The notes: generated by a model not told the origin, from the letters alone. Shown: positions 46,716-59,343, counted from the stretch's first letter. The stretch is 64,000 bases of DNA from Plantago major (GCA_026545765.1 CM048840.1:86146877-86210876); one strand, 5' to 3'. A program made the numbers and translations.

Positions 46716-47096
46716 TGGAGTTGAGGTTGAGACAGATTAAAACGGAATACGAAAAGTTAAGATTGAGACGGAGAGAGTAATTATAGTGTATAAACAAAAT
46801 AAAAAAATTCTTGTATAATAGTATTAAAATTTTTTTTATATAAAATATATCACTCATAAAAATTGTAGCATTCCTATTTAAAGTATAAATATATAGATTA
46901 ATAGTTTATGACAATTTTACTTTTATATTTTAAACACCTATATGAACCATATATCGAATTCTGGCCTTCAAAATTTTGGGCATCCTATGCATGTGATCAT
47001 TCTGTATGGGTTTGAGACGGTCCTGCTTATAAAGTTATGTTTCACTCTTGTTGTAATGGCATTTTAGAGCTTGATCTTGATTTGCTTGTGTTTTTA
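46716..47096. other. Non-coding AT-rich gap
   Basis: No frame or repeat is supported here beyond short A/T runs. It may contain upstream sequence of the PI31 gene. Confidence 0.5.
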
Positions 47097-48626
47097 GGCC
47101 ATCTCCAACAGAGTTGGAGATGGAGTCTCAAAGCATTTACAGCATTTGACGCCTCAAGCTGATTGCCGTCTCTTTTTAGATTTGGTGCAATTCGTCCCAA
47201 ATTTTGGGACGAGTTGCACCATCACTTCCCCCATTTTTTTTTTTTTTAATTATTGTGGTTTGTTTCTTTCTTTGTTGTATTCTTTATTTGTTTGCACTCT
47301 TGTTCTTTTTGTTTCTTCAATTGTTTCATGATGCCATTTTTATTTTGGTTTAGTTCTTTTACTGTTTTGTTCTTTCTTTTTATTCAGTTTTCTTGACTCA
47401 ATTTTCTCATTTTGTTTACATAATTTAAATTTAATAATAATATTTGAAACAATTGAAACACACTTACATATAAAATGTCACCATAAAGTCTAATAAGCGA
47501 CGGTCTCTACATAACTTACCTAATGACGGTCTCTATATGATAATAATTATATGTAGCAATAGAAATATACTTATACATTACTTTTAAAATTTAAAATACA
47601 TATTAAAATCACATTTGTAAAATGTAGTATTTTAATTGTTGTAATTTTCATTTTCAATTATTTTAATTTTCAATTTCAAGTATTGTAATTTTCAATTTTA
47701 AGTATTGTAATTTTTTTTAAGTAATGTAATTTTTATTTTCAAGTAATGTATTTTAAAAAAAATTAATGTGATTTTGTTATAATTAATTAACTACATTTAA
47801 AATAAAGTTAAGAATAAAGTTTAAAAGGAAATGAGAAAAAAAAATGAAATGAATAATTAAGTTTGAAAGAAATGTTTAAAGAAAATAGATTTTGGGCCTC
47901 ACTGTTAGGCCATCTCCAGCAGTTGCAACTCTCTGCAACCCACTCTCTCCGCCACGTCAGTATTCCACTCACTGCAACTCACTTTGCAACTCTTCACAAT
48001 TCTCTACTCCAACAGTGAGGCCCAAAATCTATTTTCTTTTAACATTTCTTTCAAACTTAATTAGTCATTTCATTTTAAACTTTATTCTTGGCTTTATTTT
48101 AAATGTAGTTAATTAATTATAACAAAATCACATTAATTTTTTTTAAAATACATTACTTGAAAATAAAATTTACATTACTTAAAAAAACTATAATACTTAA
48201 AATTGAAAGTTACAATACTTGAAATTGAAAATTACAAAAATTGAAAATGAAAATTACAACAATTAAAATACTACATTTTACAAGTGTAATTTTAAATTCA
48301 AATAATATGTATTTTAAATTTGAGAAGTAATGTATAACTATATTTCTATTGCTACATATAATTATTATCATATGGAAATATTCAAGAAAAATAAAAAATA
48401 ATAAAAAAGATAAAAGTAGAAAAGATGAAAGAAAACAAGAAAAGAGGAAAGGAAATAAGAAACAGGAAAGAAAAGAAAGAAAACAAGAAAAGAAATGAAA
48501 AACAAAAAAAAAATAAAAAAAAGTAAAAACCCAGCGCTCCAGCTCTGGGCCTCGCCCCAAAATTTGGAACTCTGCTGGAGTCCCAAATCGAGGTCCAGCA
48601 GTGTTGCAACATGGATAGAGAAGGTC
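47097..48626. mobile_element. Large fold-back element, 1530 bp, PIF/Harbinger-like ends
   Basis: Proposed ends are GGCCATCTCC (left) and GACCTTCTCTATCC read in reverse (right), flanked by TTA (47094-47096, 48627-48629). Inner arms 47535-47906 and 48011-48373 are near-complete inverted copies of more than 350 bp. The outer parts (47097-47430 against 48374-48626) are also complementary but more diverged, with T/C-rich sequence on one side and A/G-rich on the other. The 104-bp centre starts again with GGCCATCTCCAGCAG. No open frame encodes a transposase. The inner arms are very clear; the outer ends and TSD are less certain. Confidence 0.65.
47535..48373. repeat. Inverted repeat, arms of about 365 bp with a 104-bp loop
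   Basis: Left arm 47535-47906 and right arm 48011-48373 are complementary over nearly all their length, including ATATGATAATAATTATATGT at the open ends and AAAATAGATTTTGGGCCTCA by the loop. The loop repeats short words such as TTGCAACTC. A transcript across it would fold into one long hairpin. Confidence 0.88.
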
Positions 48627-48629
48627 TTA

Positions 48630-49194
48630 TGCTCGAGCTTAGCTCGAATTAAATCTTAGAGAAGTTGTGTATGGCTATGTCTTCCAGATCTGCTTTTTAA
48701 GTAATTTATGCATCATGCTTTTGTATTCTTGGGCACCGTATTTTGCTATGAATTTTGTAACCTAAGAGATAGTATATTTGTTTTTCTAACTCACAAGAAC
48801 TTGATTGTTTGTTTTCACATGGCTCATCTGTGCATCATGAGAAAGTCAGTGCGCTTCTAGTAATGAACTAATGATCTAAGAAAAATACAACTCGAGATTG
48901 TGGGGATATCGAATGATATCGAACGCTGCACATTTAAGTAGAGAACTTGTTGATCACCTACTTTAGTAGTACACCTGTTTGGAGTTCATAAATTTGACAA
49001 ACATTCATCACAAAATTGAGATGCTAGCTACAATGATTATTACAAGTACAACTAACAGAAGCTATAAAACAAGTTAGATGGATCAAACCAGTGACGTTTT
49101 TCAGTCATCTGGCTGGTTAAGTTTTGAAAGAGACCACTTTCATATTCTAGTTCCGACTGGAGAATGAAGCTCCAGGACAATTTACATCATGGTT
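48630..49194. other. Non-coding stretch, includes likely SHH 3' UTR
   Basis: The SHH gene stops at 49195 on the minus strand, so its 3' UTR and terminator should lie here. No other feature is visible. Confidence 0.5.
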
Positions 49195-52076
49195 TCATGC
49201 ATTTAGGTTTGTAGTTGCGAAACTTTCTTGGATGGAAACTCCATTGTACTCCAACTCCGGTAGTTTATACATGCTGCAGATTGGGTTTGCTCTGGACTCG
49301 GATTGTGTCGGCCTGCAACATACTTTGCTAAGCGGAACCCTTTCCTAATGTCAAGATAGAGACATGCCATCAGAATTATATTCAGCAGAGGCAAAAGGAC
49401 CCATTCTTACCCATCATTTACCAAGACTTCCTTTCTAAATTCATTTCCCAAAGCGAGTTGTAAACTTGCAGTAAATCGTAGGAAATAACACAACAGAAGT
49501 TGCATATATGATTGGAAAAGGGCTTATAACCTCAAAATCATCGACGTCATAGCGAACCATAAAGATGCATGTGCAGCAATCTGCATCATGTGAGTTCCTT
49601 TCGACATCCATAATATATGCATCAGTGTAAAGTGCATGGTCCTCTCCTTCCTGTAAGGTTAAGCGGTCACTACTCTTTATCAGAACCGGATAGAACTTGT
49701 ATATAGGTTCTTTCTTTTTTTAAAACACTTGAAATTAATGAATGAACAACAGCAATCAAAACAGACACGATAAGGGGAAAGTGCAATCACATACTCGGTA
49801 ACAAAGAACAAGATCTCCAACATTAACTCTACCACATTCAGAACTGTCCAAAGGAATTGAACGATCTCGTACTGCATGTTTTATATTCACCCATTCATCT
49901 TCTTCGTTGCCAAAACCAGCAAATCTCACACGAGCCTCCTACCATTCATCGAAACAATTACATCATCAAATTAATGTGGCAAAAAAAGAAAAAGAAAAAA
50001 AAGAAACAGAAGAAGAGGGAAAAGCAAATGAATATGGTAGTTTTGTTAGAAACAAGGCCATAACCACAGCTTAATATGACTTTAGGTGCAATTCTTAATC
50101 TGAACATTTACTAGAATGAAATCAATCGTCTATGAGAATTTAACTACAAATTTTAAAGCAAGCTTAAATTTCTTTCTATAATGTCTGACTTAATAATATG
50201 AAATATGGCAAATATAATTCCTCAGAAGATGATTGGGCCATAAATTATCTTAGACATGAGATAACAAGTTTGTGCCTACCAATGAGGAGATAAGTTCACA
50301 AAGAAGTAAAGAAGACGATGCAACTTAACATAGAATGTGAAAACAGGTCACTCACTATAGATAACTACAATCCTCAAGTATTAAAACTATGTTCATCCGC
50401 AGGAAATGCGAGAGTGTAAATATTTCTTTCATTTTGTTTGTTGGAGCAATCTAAAGTCTGGTTTTCATGTCAGGATTACAACATAAAGCATGCCCAAGCT
50501 TTTGAGCCAGCAAAATTAAAATATCAGAGGAGCTGCAAGGACTGGCATTTCAATGACAAGAACTCAAATAACAAAGGAGCTCACCAGTTCCCCCGAGTAG
50601 AGAACTCTGTAGTTGAGGAAACAAGCGACGTCAAACCTTTGAAATCAAAAAGCAGCCAAGTGTAAGATTGTTTCTAACAATGCAATAAAACCGCACAATA
50701 AGATATAACAAACAAATTATTTAATGCATGGTATAAAATGATTGATTGTCAAAATAAGCGTACAGAACAGAATGATATAATTCAACCAGACTTAAATGTG
50801 GGCAAATGGTTTACCACAATTGGAACTTAGCACTTCAATGAAGATGTGAAGGATAACTGCCACTATAACAGTAAATAAGAAGCAATATGTGTTGATGCTC
50901 ACCAAGCATAATCCTTCGCTGACCTTGCTTCGAAATTCAAGTTTGAAAGCTCAAGCGAAGCTTCATACGCGGAAATCGTTGGTTCTGGCAAGAACACAGA
51001 AATATGTCACTATTTATAGAAACATTGAAGGGAGCATCCCATCAAAGCTATTGAGTGGGATGCCATGATCGACTGCATGGTCTTTACATATCCACAGATC
51101 ATAACCATAGATTTGTAGGATAATGTGCAGACCTTTAGCCCTTTTTTTCAATACTATAGCTTTTGAAGAGGCAACAATTTCTCTCCCAGTAACCGGAGGT
51201 GTAACTTTAGCTACAAGTCTCTTTTGTCTATCTTCAAAATAACGCTGTATCTGCGTTAAAATAATAATACTCAAAGTGTTAAATATATGTAGATGCATGA
51301 AACGCAAAATATCAGCAGACGCACCTGCTCCCATGGTATTAATGATGTTTCAGAACGGCGATCTGAACAACTGCATAAACAGAAAAAGATCACAAACTAA
51401 ACTTACAAACTATATAAATTCCTTGTTATCAACGACAAGTCAGAGCAAGGACCAAGATTCCTAACATAACAAAAGCACATACTGAATGACTACTATTTAA
51501 GTTACAAGTTACAACCAAGACATGATCTTTACTTGAATTTCGCAGCAAGCTCCTGGCAAAACTCTTCACGGATCGGTCCTTCTCTCATTTTCTTGAATGA
51601 GTTCTCCATCTCCATAACCTGTTTAACACAATTCAAAATCAACAGTCATTATGCAACTCCATAGATGGCCAGCAACAAGTCAACATAGCCTTTCAAAACC
51701 TAAATTTTGCTCCAGGGTCGCCTCTTCATACATAAACATATTAAATAATAATTTGGGTGCAAAGGAACTGCAATGCACAGGAGCACTTTTTTTTCTACCT
51801 AAAACTGCTCAGCAAGACATAAACAGCAAAATAGCCCCAAAAAAATTAAAACGGCATTCGGAAATCAAGATCGAAATTTTATAAACCAAAGAAGGAAAGT
51901 AAACAAAAATATAAAAATTTTACAAACCAAAGAAGGGAAGTAAACAAAGAGAACAAAATTGAGAATCTTGAAAACTGAAGTTAGCTAATACAAGAAGATA
52001 AAGGAATCACCTCAGCTATAGTGAATTCAATCGAGTTTTCTTCTTCCATTTCCCAGGAATTAAACTTGTCATCCAT
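49195..52076 (-). CDS. SHH1: SAWADEE-homeodomain protein (SHH1/SHH2 type)
   Basis: Coding exons on the minus strand: 52076-52011, 51618-51533, 51370-51325, 51250-51133, 50984-50903, 50636-50585, 49938-49795, 49650-49531, 49344-49195. Together they give 864 bases, 287 residues and a stop, all in phase with GT-AG borders. Residues about 17-80 form a divergent homeodomain ([13 protein letters not shown], then [16 protein letters not shown]). Residues about 120-255 form the SAWADEE domain: [40 protein letters not shown], and the C-C-T-C and V-C-C-R-P cysteines that, with the His, make its zinc site. SHH1/DTF1 reads methylated H3K9 and recruits RNA polymerase IV for small-RNA-directed DNA methylation; SHH2 is its close relative. 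The length (SHH1 258, SHH2 longer) does not decide between them. A probable 5' UTR intron lies at 52200-52090. A hAT element starts 239 bp upstream of the ATG. Confidence 0.93.
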
Positions 52077-52089
52077 CAATCTCCTAATG

Positions 52090-52200
52090 CTGGAAATCCC
52101 GAGTAATTAAAGAAGAATTGAGATATGGAAGATGGTATAAAATAGATTGATTGATAGATAAAAAAAACAGACAAATGAATGTGCACAAGTTTTGCAATAC
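52090..52200 (-). other. Probable 5' UTR intron of SHH
   Basis: The minus strand reads ATCATCAG|GTATTGC at 52200 and GATTTCCAG|CATTAGG at 52090, a plausible donor and acceptor of a short leader intron. Confidence 0.45.
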
Positions 52201-52819
52201 CTGATGATGATTGAGGAGTAAAAATGGATACTGAGCAGTGAGCACTGTGTTGTTTCTGCTAATGGTATTTAGCCAAGGGTTTAAGCGGAGGTACCATTGT
52301 TAAAGGGAAGGGACTAGGGTGCAAACGAGCCGAGCCGAGCTTTACAGGCTCGTTAAGAGAAATTTGGTCTAAGCTCGAGCTCGATTGAGCTGCATATATG
52401 GAGCTCAAGCTCGAGCTCGCATGTAAATTTTGTTATTCGAGCTCGGCCCGCGAGCTTTGTCTTTTTCTGTAATGAAACCTTTAGAACTCGAAAGCTCGGC
52501 TCGCGAGCTTGAAAACTTACAAAGCTCGAATTTAGCTAGACTAAAAAGCTCGAAATTCCATTAAAGTTCATTCATTCGGCAGTCAACAATATCCCAGCAA
52601 AAATAGGTGGTAAAAAAGAGCACATTTCCCAGGCTCATCGAATCAATGAAGTGATGAACTGCTTCTTTTTCTAATTAATTTACACATCTCATACGTACAG
52701 GTAGTAAAACAGAGTACACAACTACACATCTTCTATTCCTTCTTTGAGAGTAAGAATCAATTAAATTATTAGATTTATCCGCAGAAAACCCTACCAATTC
52801 CGCCTTCAAATGCTACACA

Positions 52820-53220
52820 GCCAACGAGAGAAGAGGTGTGGTGGTCAGCCGGCACTGGCACGTATCTTCTCAAAGGCGTCAGCGAAGAGGCAGGGATAAA
52901 GAACCAGCCGCCGGTTGGTGGGGGGGGTGGGTGGGGGGGGGGGGGGGGAGAAAAGAACTGGCAGAGCAGAGGTGTGGTGGTGGTGGCCGGTGCGGTGGCG
53001 AATTGGCGTGGAGGTGAGGTGATGGTGGGGTGGCGATTTGGTGCAGAGGTGTGGTTGTGGGTGGCGAATTGGAGCAGATCTAAGTGTGGCCGGTGCGGTG
53101 GTGGTGGCGATGGGATGTGCGGTGGTGGAGAGTAGAGGTGTGGCGGTGGCGATCGATGGCTGCCTATGGATCTGGCGATGGTGTATTGGCGTGAGAATGA
53201 GAGAGAAGGAAAGAGGGTGA
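52820..53220 (+). repeat. G-rich (GGT/GTGGCG) low-complexity block with a G-run
   Basis: It includes a long run of G interrupted by T and A near 52916-52950 and GGTGGTGGCGGTG-type repeats after it. Open frames across it (52836-53135, 53038-53220) are Gly/Trp/Val-rich products of the repeat. The same style of sequence fills the CACTA element at 60.3-60.85 kb. Confidence 0.8.
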
Positions 53221-53520
53221 AATAATTTGGGAACTAGGTTAGGTTTGTGAAGTTGAAGTATATTTACTACTAAATATATATATTTATTTATTTATATAGT
53301 TATAAGTAATAAACACTATTCGAATGCCACCTACCAAAGACCGTCAGATCGTATTCTACTACAATGAATAAATGGCAGAGAAACGCGCCGCATTGTCCGC
53401 CCTAGGATACACAGTAAGAAGACAACGCCATTTGAATGGCTCGGCGACCGGAGACTGGAAGGCTAAGGAAACAAGACGACCACGGATCTCCTCAATTCCG
53501 TCTCTTCTGCTCTGGGGATT

Positions 53521-54677
53521 GTGGAGGAGCGATTACGTCTGACGGCTCTGGATCTGATACAATTTCAAGAACAACCGGCTGAGACGGAAAGACAGGTGAA
53601 TGAGGAAAATAATAAAGCTACTCCGGATGCTGAGATTGGTATGATTGATGATGGACTGAGTGCTTCGGGAGAGAATGATTTGCTGCCAAGGCTTGACGAT
53701 ACAGTCAATAAATCTGTGGCATCGATTGATGGAGTTGCAGAGGCAGTACCGGTGACTAATTTCGTGGGTGAAAAATCGACGACGACTGAAGGGTTACGGG
53801 ATGGTTTAGCTCGGAAAAGCGCTCGAGCTTCAACCTCTACCCCATCCCTCGGATTGATATAATACGGGTAATCGCTACCGATCGTGGGATGACTATCAAG
53901 ATCGCCTCACTTTGTTGTAGAAGGGAGGTGATAGTCAAGATAGACGATGCTGATATAAAGGAGGAATTGGATTTTTGGGAACACTCTCTCATTATGTACG
54001 TCGCCGATAATTCGCTTTCCATGAATGCTGTGAAGAACTTTATGCTTAAAGTGTGGAATTTTATTGCTCTCCCTGACCTATACTATAATGAAGAAGGTTT
54101 CTTCATTATCAGATTTAAATCAGAGGATGATAAGAATGTTGTGGAATTGGGAGGACCGTATTACATCTATGGTAGACCTATGATTTTACGGCCATGGACC
54201 AGAAACTTTGAACTTAAGGAAGATATGCTTAGAATGGCACAAATTTGGGTGAAGTTCCCTAATCTACCATTATATCTCTGGGGAGCCAAAAGCTTGGGTA
54301 AAATTGCTAGTGTGATTGGTGAACTTAAATTCACTGATGAATGTACTGCCAAAAAGTTAAGGATCTCCTATGCACGGATTCTCATAGATGTGGATATTAC
54401 ACAGGAACTAAGGCAATGGATTATGATTAAGGATCGCCAAGGGAACCAATTCAAACAGGCAATTGAATATGAGTGGAAACCACTATTCTGTCAAAAGTGT
54501 CAAAAAGTAGGGCATGCTTGTGGTGATCGTAGAAAGCAGGTCTCGGGTCGTCCGCTACAACAGCTACAACAACATGAGAGACATGCGGGTGTGCATAATG
54601 GTACGGGAAAGGTGTGGGTTGCCACGGGGAGACAAATAGTCAATTCTGCCTTACTACTAGTGTACTGGCAGGTGTGA
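53521..54677 (+). pseudogene. LINE ORF1 (DUF4283 domain and zinc knuckle), two frames
   Basis: The frame 53521-53862 gives an acidic, Thr/Ser-rich lead. The next, 53889-54677, holds the DUF4283 domain (YYNEEGFFIIRFKSEDDKN, GPYYIYGRPMILRPW, IWVKFPNLPLYLWG) and a CCHC zinc knuckle (C-Q-K-C-Q-K-V-G-H-A-C). A frame change between them breaks the protein. It would bind LINE RNA in the particle. The C-terminal tail is Gln/His-rich. Confidence 0.82.
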
Positions 54678-54938
54678 GCAGACTTGATCGCTCCGCATGG
54701 ATACTGCTACTATTGCTCCAGAGCCTGAACAACCTGAGTGGTCAACTGTACGGAATCGGCGATCTTCACCTGGCCGACATCCTGAACCGGTGGGAAGTGG
54801 CAGCCGCCGCACTTCACCAAGTCGTCAGGATACACAACTTGGAAAAGGGAATGGATTGAATGCCAGCTTGGTTATGCGTAATGGATTCACTGTCTTAGAG
54901 ATTGGTTCTGGTTCCGGGGAGGACCAGAACCGCGATCA

Positions 54939-57900
54939 ATGTTAGCCTGGAATGTTAGGGGGCTAAATAAGGTGGCTAAACATAAGGAGATTGGCTCCCG
55001 TCTCATGGATTGGAATATAAGCATAGCTGGCCTTTTGGAAACTCGAGTTAGAGAGGAAAATAAAGATAAGATACGAAGGAAACTGGGATCTCGGTGGAAC
55101 TTTCTGGATAATTACTCTTCCCATGTACTTGGATGTATTTAGATTGCTTGGGACCCATCACGGGTTCAGGTTTTATTCCTAAGTTGTACGGATCAACTAT
55201 TACATTGTCGCTGGTTTGATTCGAATGGTGAGGATCGAGGACTGGTTACTTTTATATATGCTCAGAATCAGCTACAATTTAGGATCCGTCTCTGGCAGGA
55301 TATTCGGACCTTGGCATTAGGTATTCAGGAGAAGTGGATTTGCATTGGGGATTTCAACAATGTTCTTAGGGGTGAAGATCGCATAGGTGGGAATCCTGTG
55401 ATGGAATATGAATACAGAGATTTGATTGAGATGATGGATGAAGTTGGGCTATTTGAAATTCCCACAGTGGGAGCTCAATTCACTTGGTCGAATAATCATG
55501 AACAAGGTACTATATATTCCCGCATTGATAGGGCTTTGGGTAATGCAGATTGGTTCCAGGGTAATCCACACGTTGAGTTGGAGGTTCTAGCTCCAGGGGT
55601 ATCTGATCACTCCCCGTTGAGATTTAGAAACTATCTGCCATCGCAGCCGCGCAAGAGATGCTTCAAATTCATTAATGCCATTACTCAGGATCCAGGATTT
55701 GAATCTGCAGTTCGGATCTCCTGGATACGGACTGCGACATGGCAACCCCAAGAGAGGATTTGGATTAAATTGAAAAGGCTTCAACCGGTGTTGCGAGGCC
55801 TAACCAAGAATGTGCAACAAAGGGTCAAGATGTGGTGAGTTCACGAGCCCAATGACTCAGGAAAGGCGTGTAATGAATCGTTTCTGCCCCGATCTGATCC
55901 GGCAGATTAGGGAAGAGGCCCTTGAACTCGAAAAGTGGCTTAACATCGAGGAGCAAGTGCTACGTCAAAAGTCAAAGGCTGATTGGATTAAGCTCGAGGA
56001 TGAAAATTTGACCTTCTTTCACGCACAGGTTAAGGAAAAAAACCGCAGGATTGGCATATATAGACTAGAGATGGATGATGGACGGATTCTCCACAGGGAC
56101 TCGGACATTGAATATGCGGTGTTGGCTTTCTATGACCAACTAGTGGGTACGGTTCCAGATAGACGAGCAGGAGTTGATATTGGAGCCCTCCGATCGGGCT
56201 GTCGACTTAGCCAGGAAGATCGAATGTTTCTAGTACAGCCTATTACACATAAGGAAATTGATCTGGCACTAAAGGATATTGGAGACTTAAAGGCACCAGG
56301 GATTGATGGATATAATGCGTTCTTCGTTAAGCACTCATGGCAGCAGGTCCGGTTGGATGTTTATGCAGCGATTGAGGATTTCTTTGACACGACAACCTTA
56401 TACCCTGCCCTGAATTGCACTCTCGTCACTCTAATTCCGAAGACACCAACTGCTACTCGAGTAAGTGAGATGCGGCCAATTTCATGCTGCACAACTATCT
56501 ACAAATTAATCTCTAAAGTGCTTACTGCTCGACTAGGTAAGGTCATAAATAGCATTGTGGACGAAAGCCAGTCTGCTTTCTTACCGGGGAAGGTTATCCA
56601 GGATAATATACTGCTGGCTCAGGAACTTGTCAAAGGCTATAACCGGAAGGGCATCTCTCCTCGGTGTATGGTACAGATGGATTTGCATAAGGCGTATGAT
56701 ACTGTTGATTGGAGTGCTCTGGAGATGATTATGAAAGAACTCGGCTTCCCACTACAGTTTGTTCGATGGATCATGAGTTGTGTTACAACGGTGTCATATA
56801 GGTATATTATCAATGGTGCCCCGTCGAAGCTACTTAAAGCTCGAAGAGGATTGCGGCAGGGGGACCCGCTTTCTCCATTCCTTTTTGTGCTTATCATGGA
56901 GTATTTGCATCGTTTCCTGTAAACACTGCGGAGTTGCCCGGATTTTAATTTTCATCCGAAGTGTGAAAAATTGCATATAACCAACCTGTGCTTTGCGGAT
57001 GATCTAATGCTTTTCATGCGAGGGGATGAGAGATCGGTTCAACTTATGATGCAACAACTACATAGGTTCTCTGATTCCTGTGGACTACGGGCCAATCTTG
57101 GCAAGACGAAAGTGTTCTGTGGAGGGATCTCGCATCAGGAGCAGCAACGCATATTAGCTCTAACTGGTTTCGGCCTTGGCATGCTTCCGGTGCGGTATTT
57201 GGGAGTACCCTTGTCCCACCGGCGACTCACTTTTCAACAATATCAGCCACTAACTGATCGTATCCTAGGGAGAATAAAGCATTGGACAACTCGACTATTA
57301 AGTTATGCAGGACGTGAACAATTGTTAAAGAGTGTCATTACCTCCATTACCTCTTACTGGCTTCAAGTCTTCCCCTTTCCCAAAGCGGTGTTGGATCATA
57401 TTCAACGCATCTGTCGGAGCTTTTTGTGGAGTAGTAAGGATGGCAATTACCGTAAAGCTTTAGTGGCATGGACTCAAGTATGTACTCCGAGGTGTTGTGG
57501 TGGACTTAACATTATTGAACTACATGTCTGGAATCTAGCACTCCTATCCAAACTCCTATGGAAAATACAAATGAAGGCGGATTCACTGTGGGTTAAATTG
57601 ATTCATTGCTACTACATTAAAAATCAAAATCTGGAGAATTGGTCTGCTCCCCTATGTAGTTCATCGATCATCAAATCCATCCTCCGAGTTCGAAGTCGGG
57701 TAGGTGATACCCAAGAGTGGATCGACCAGCAATCGGCCCTAGATTCTCAGTTCGTGCAATCTATGTACTACTACGAGGTCTACCACCAAAAGTGGAATGG
57801 TGTGATGTGATAGACCAGAATCAAGCTCGACCTAAAGCCCTTTTCATCATGTGGTTGGCGTTGCATCAGCGTTTGGCGACAAAGGACCGACTAGCTTATT

Positions 57901-58343
57901 TTGGTGTCTCCACGGATGGCAAATGCAGTTTCTGTGATGGAGATGAATCTGTTGATCATTTATTCTTCCTTTGTCCTGGCACGTATTGACATGGATGCGA
58001 ATCTGGAGGATTGGTCTGTATTGACATGGATGCAGTTTCTGTGATTTTGTGTGGAGGATTGACATGGATGCGGATCCCCCATCCGCGCCTTACGACTCGG
58101 CCCCAGCTAATCAACTGGATACGCCGTTTTGCGAAAGGCAAAGGAGGCAAGGCCTCGGTGTTCTGTACTCTTATGGCTGAGATATTCTATCACATCTGGG
58201 AGGCTCGAAACGGCAAGATTTTTCAACAGCGGCCTATTGATATACAAGGCATCATCCAGTCCCTGCTCCACATCGTTTCAATCCGTTGCAGGAGCCGGAA
58301 AGCAGCAGCAGTAGTTCAACAATTGTTAGAATGGCATAGTTAG
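54939..58343 (+). pseudogene. LINE ORF2: endonuclease, reverse transcriptase, zf-RVT; several breaks
   Basis: Endonuclease (54939-55838): LAWNVRGLN, L-L-E-T, CIGDFNNVLRG, S-R-I-D-R-A, G-V-S-D-H-S-P, with an in-frame TAG at 55140. The frame shifts by one near 55810-55838. Reverse transcriptase (55810-57810): D-L-K-A-P-G-I-D-G-Y, R-P-I-S-C-C-T-T, Q-S-A-F-L-P-G, G-L-R-Q-G-D-P-L-S-P-F-L-F, and the catalytic F-A-D-D box, with a TAA at 56920. A further shift near 57717-57810 leads to zf-RVT (57717-57989; CSFC, D-H-L-F-F-L-C). Between 57986 and 58075 ATTGACATGGATGCG is repeated three times, an internal duplication or patch. The C-terminal part (58011-58343) follows. This copy cannot make a working protein. 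Confidence 0.9.
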
Positions 58344-58641
58344 TTTTTGTTTTTGCACTAGTTTATCCTCGATACTGTTGATTTGGGCTTGGACACTATT
58401 GTCAGCCCCTAAATGTTCGTACTCTGTTTTTTGGTATCAATAAGACAAGTTCTTTCGTTCCAAAAAAAAAAAAAAAAAAAGCTCGTCGAGCTTTCAAGCC
58501 GAATACCCCCAATATTCGAGCTCGAGCTCGAAACTTTCTCGATCTATAATTAAAGCTCGAGCTCGAACGAATCGAGCTTTTTTCGAACCGAGCTCAAATA
58601 GCTCGAAAAAAGCTCGGCTCGTTTGCAGCCCTAGAAGGGAC

Positions 58642-59340
58642 CATGGGTAAATTCACCAAACATCATTCATAACCCACTTGGTCGGATATTTAGAGACTCT
58701 TTGGTTCACAACTAAAATCAAGAAAATCTCGTTAAAAACACCTAAATTTTCATTAACTCAAAGTTTTAACTATATATCAAACACTTCCTTAATCGACTCG
58801 AGTTGTAAGAAGCAATCTCCGATTATGTTTCTCAGATGTCGGGGTGTGCACATTTTGCACCCACGACAGGGGTCTCAGGAGTCCAACTTAAACTTTGTCC
58901 TGAACAACCATTCATTTGAGCAAATCCTTCGCTTGAACTGTTTTAGCATGTGATGTATGTAGCGATGAAGGTCACCTCCCGTTTATCCCTTTTGGTTGTG
59001 TGACGTTCAATTTTTTCTGAAGGAGAAACTCTTTATTTGCCTGATAATAATAAATGAAGTTATGTGATCAGAACTTTGTTTCTGTACAAATCATAATATC
59101 CAAAAACACATATTACATTCTTCAAGTTTGAACATTTACGTTCTTACATCAACAAATCATGCATATCAAGTTCTTCGACTCCATTCGATCATTCTTAAGT
59201 GTCAATTTAAATTATTTTGAATAGGAAATAAATTTAATTAAGACCCACCCATCATTTTCTAAACCTAAACACAGACACCATATTTTAGAGTCAAACAATT
59301 GTACTTTCTGCCAGTTACAACCAGAATAACATCTTTTCTT
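58642..59340. other. Non-coding stretch; a short repeat shared with 36.1 kb
   Basis: AACACCTAAATTTT...CAAACACTTCCT at about 58738-58795 resembles a stretch at about 36134-36190. No gene is seen. The 58678-58953 frame has no recognised motif. Confidence 0.45.
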
Positions 59341-59343
59341 TAA

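Larger units (their letters stand above)
53340..58480 (+). mobile_element. Plant LINE (L1 clade), near complete, nested in the hAT element
   Basis: ORF1, endonuclease, reverse transcriptase, zf-RVT and C-terminal parts follow in order and end in poly(A) at 58462-58480. The 5' border is not sharp: coding sequence starts at about 53521, while a shared AAAAAGCTCG word at about 52544-52553 and just after the poly(A) could be a TSD and would place the start near 52554. That word is common in the hAT ends, so it is weak evidence. The family is the same as the LINE at 19-21 kb. Confidence 0.85.
52315..58633. mobile_element. hAT element with a nested LINE, perfect 8-bp TSD
   Basis: The inverted ends are TAGGGTGCAAACGAGCCGAG (left) and TAGGGCTGCAAACGAGCCGA as read in reverse (right). 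They are flanked by identical GAAGGGAC copies (52307-52314 and 58634-58641); an 8-bp TSD with TAGGG ends is characteristic of hAT elements. Subterminal parts are packed with GAGCTCG/AGCTCGA words. No hAT transposase was found. Without the LINE, perhaps only a few hundred bases of hAT sequence remain (about 52315-52554 plus 58481-58633), which would make it a small non-autonomous element. Confidence 0.88.

Noticed and set aside
48210..48612. Phe/Leu-rich minus-strand frames in the fold-back
   Set aside because: Produced by A/G-rich low-complexity sequence; all three frames look alike.
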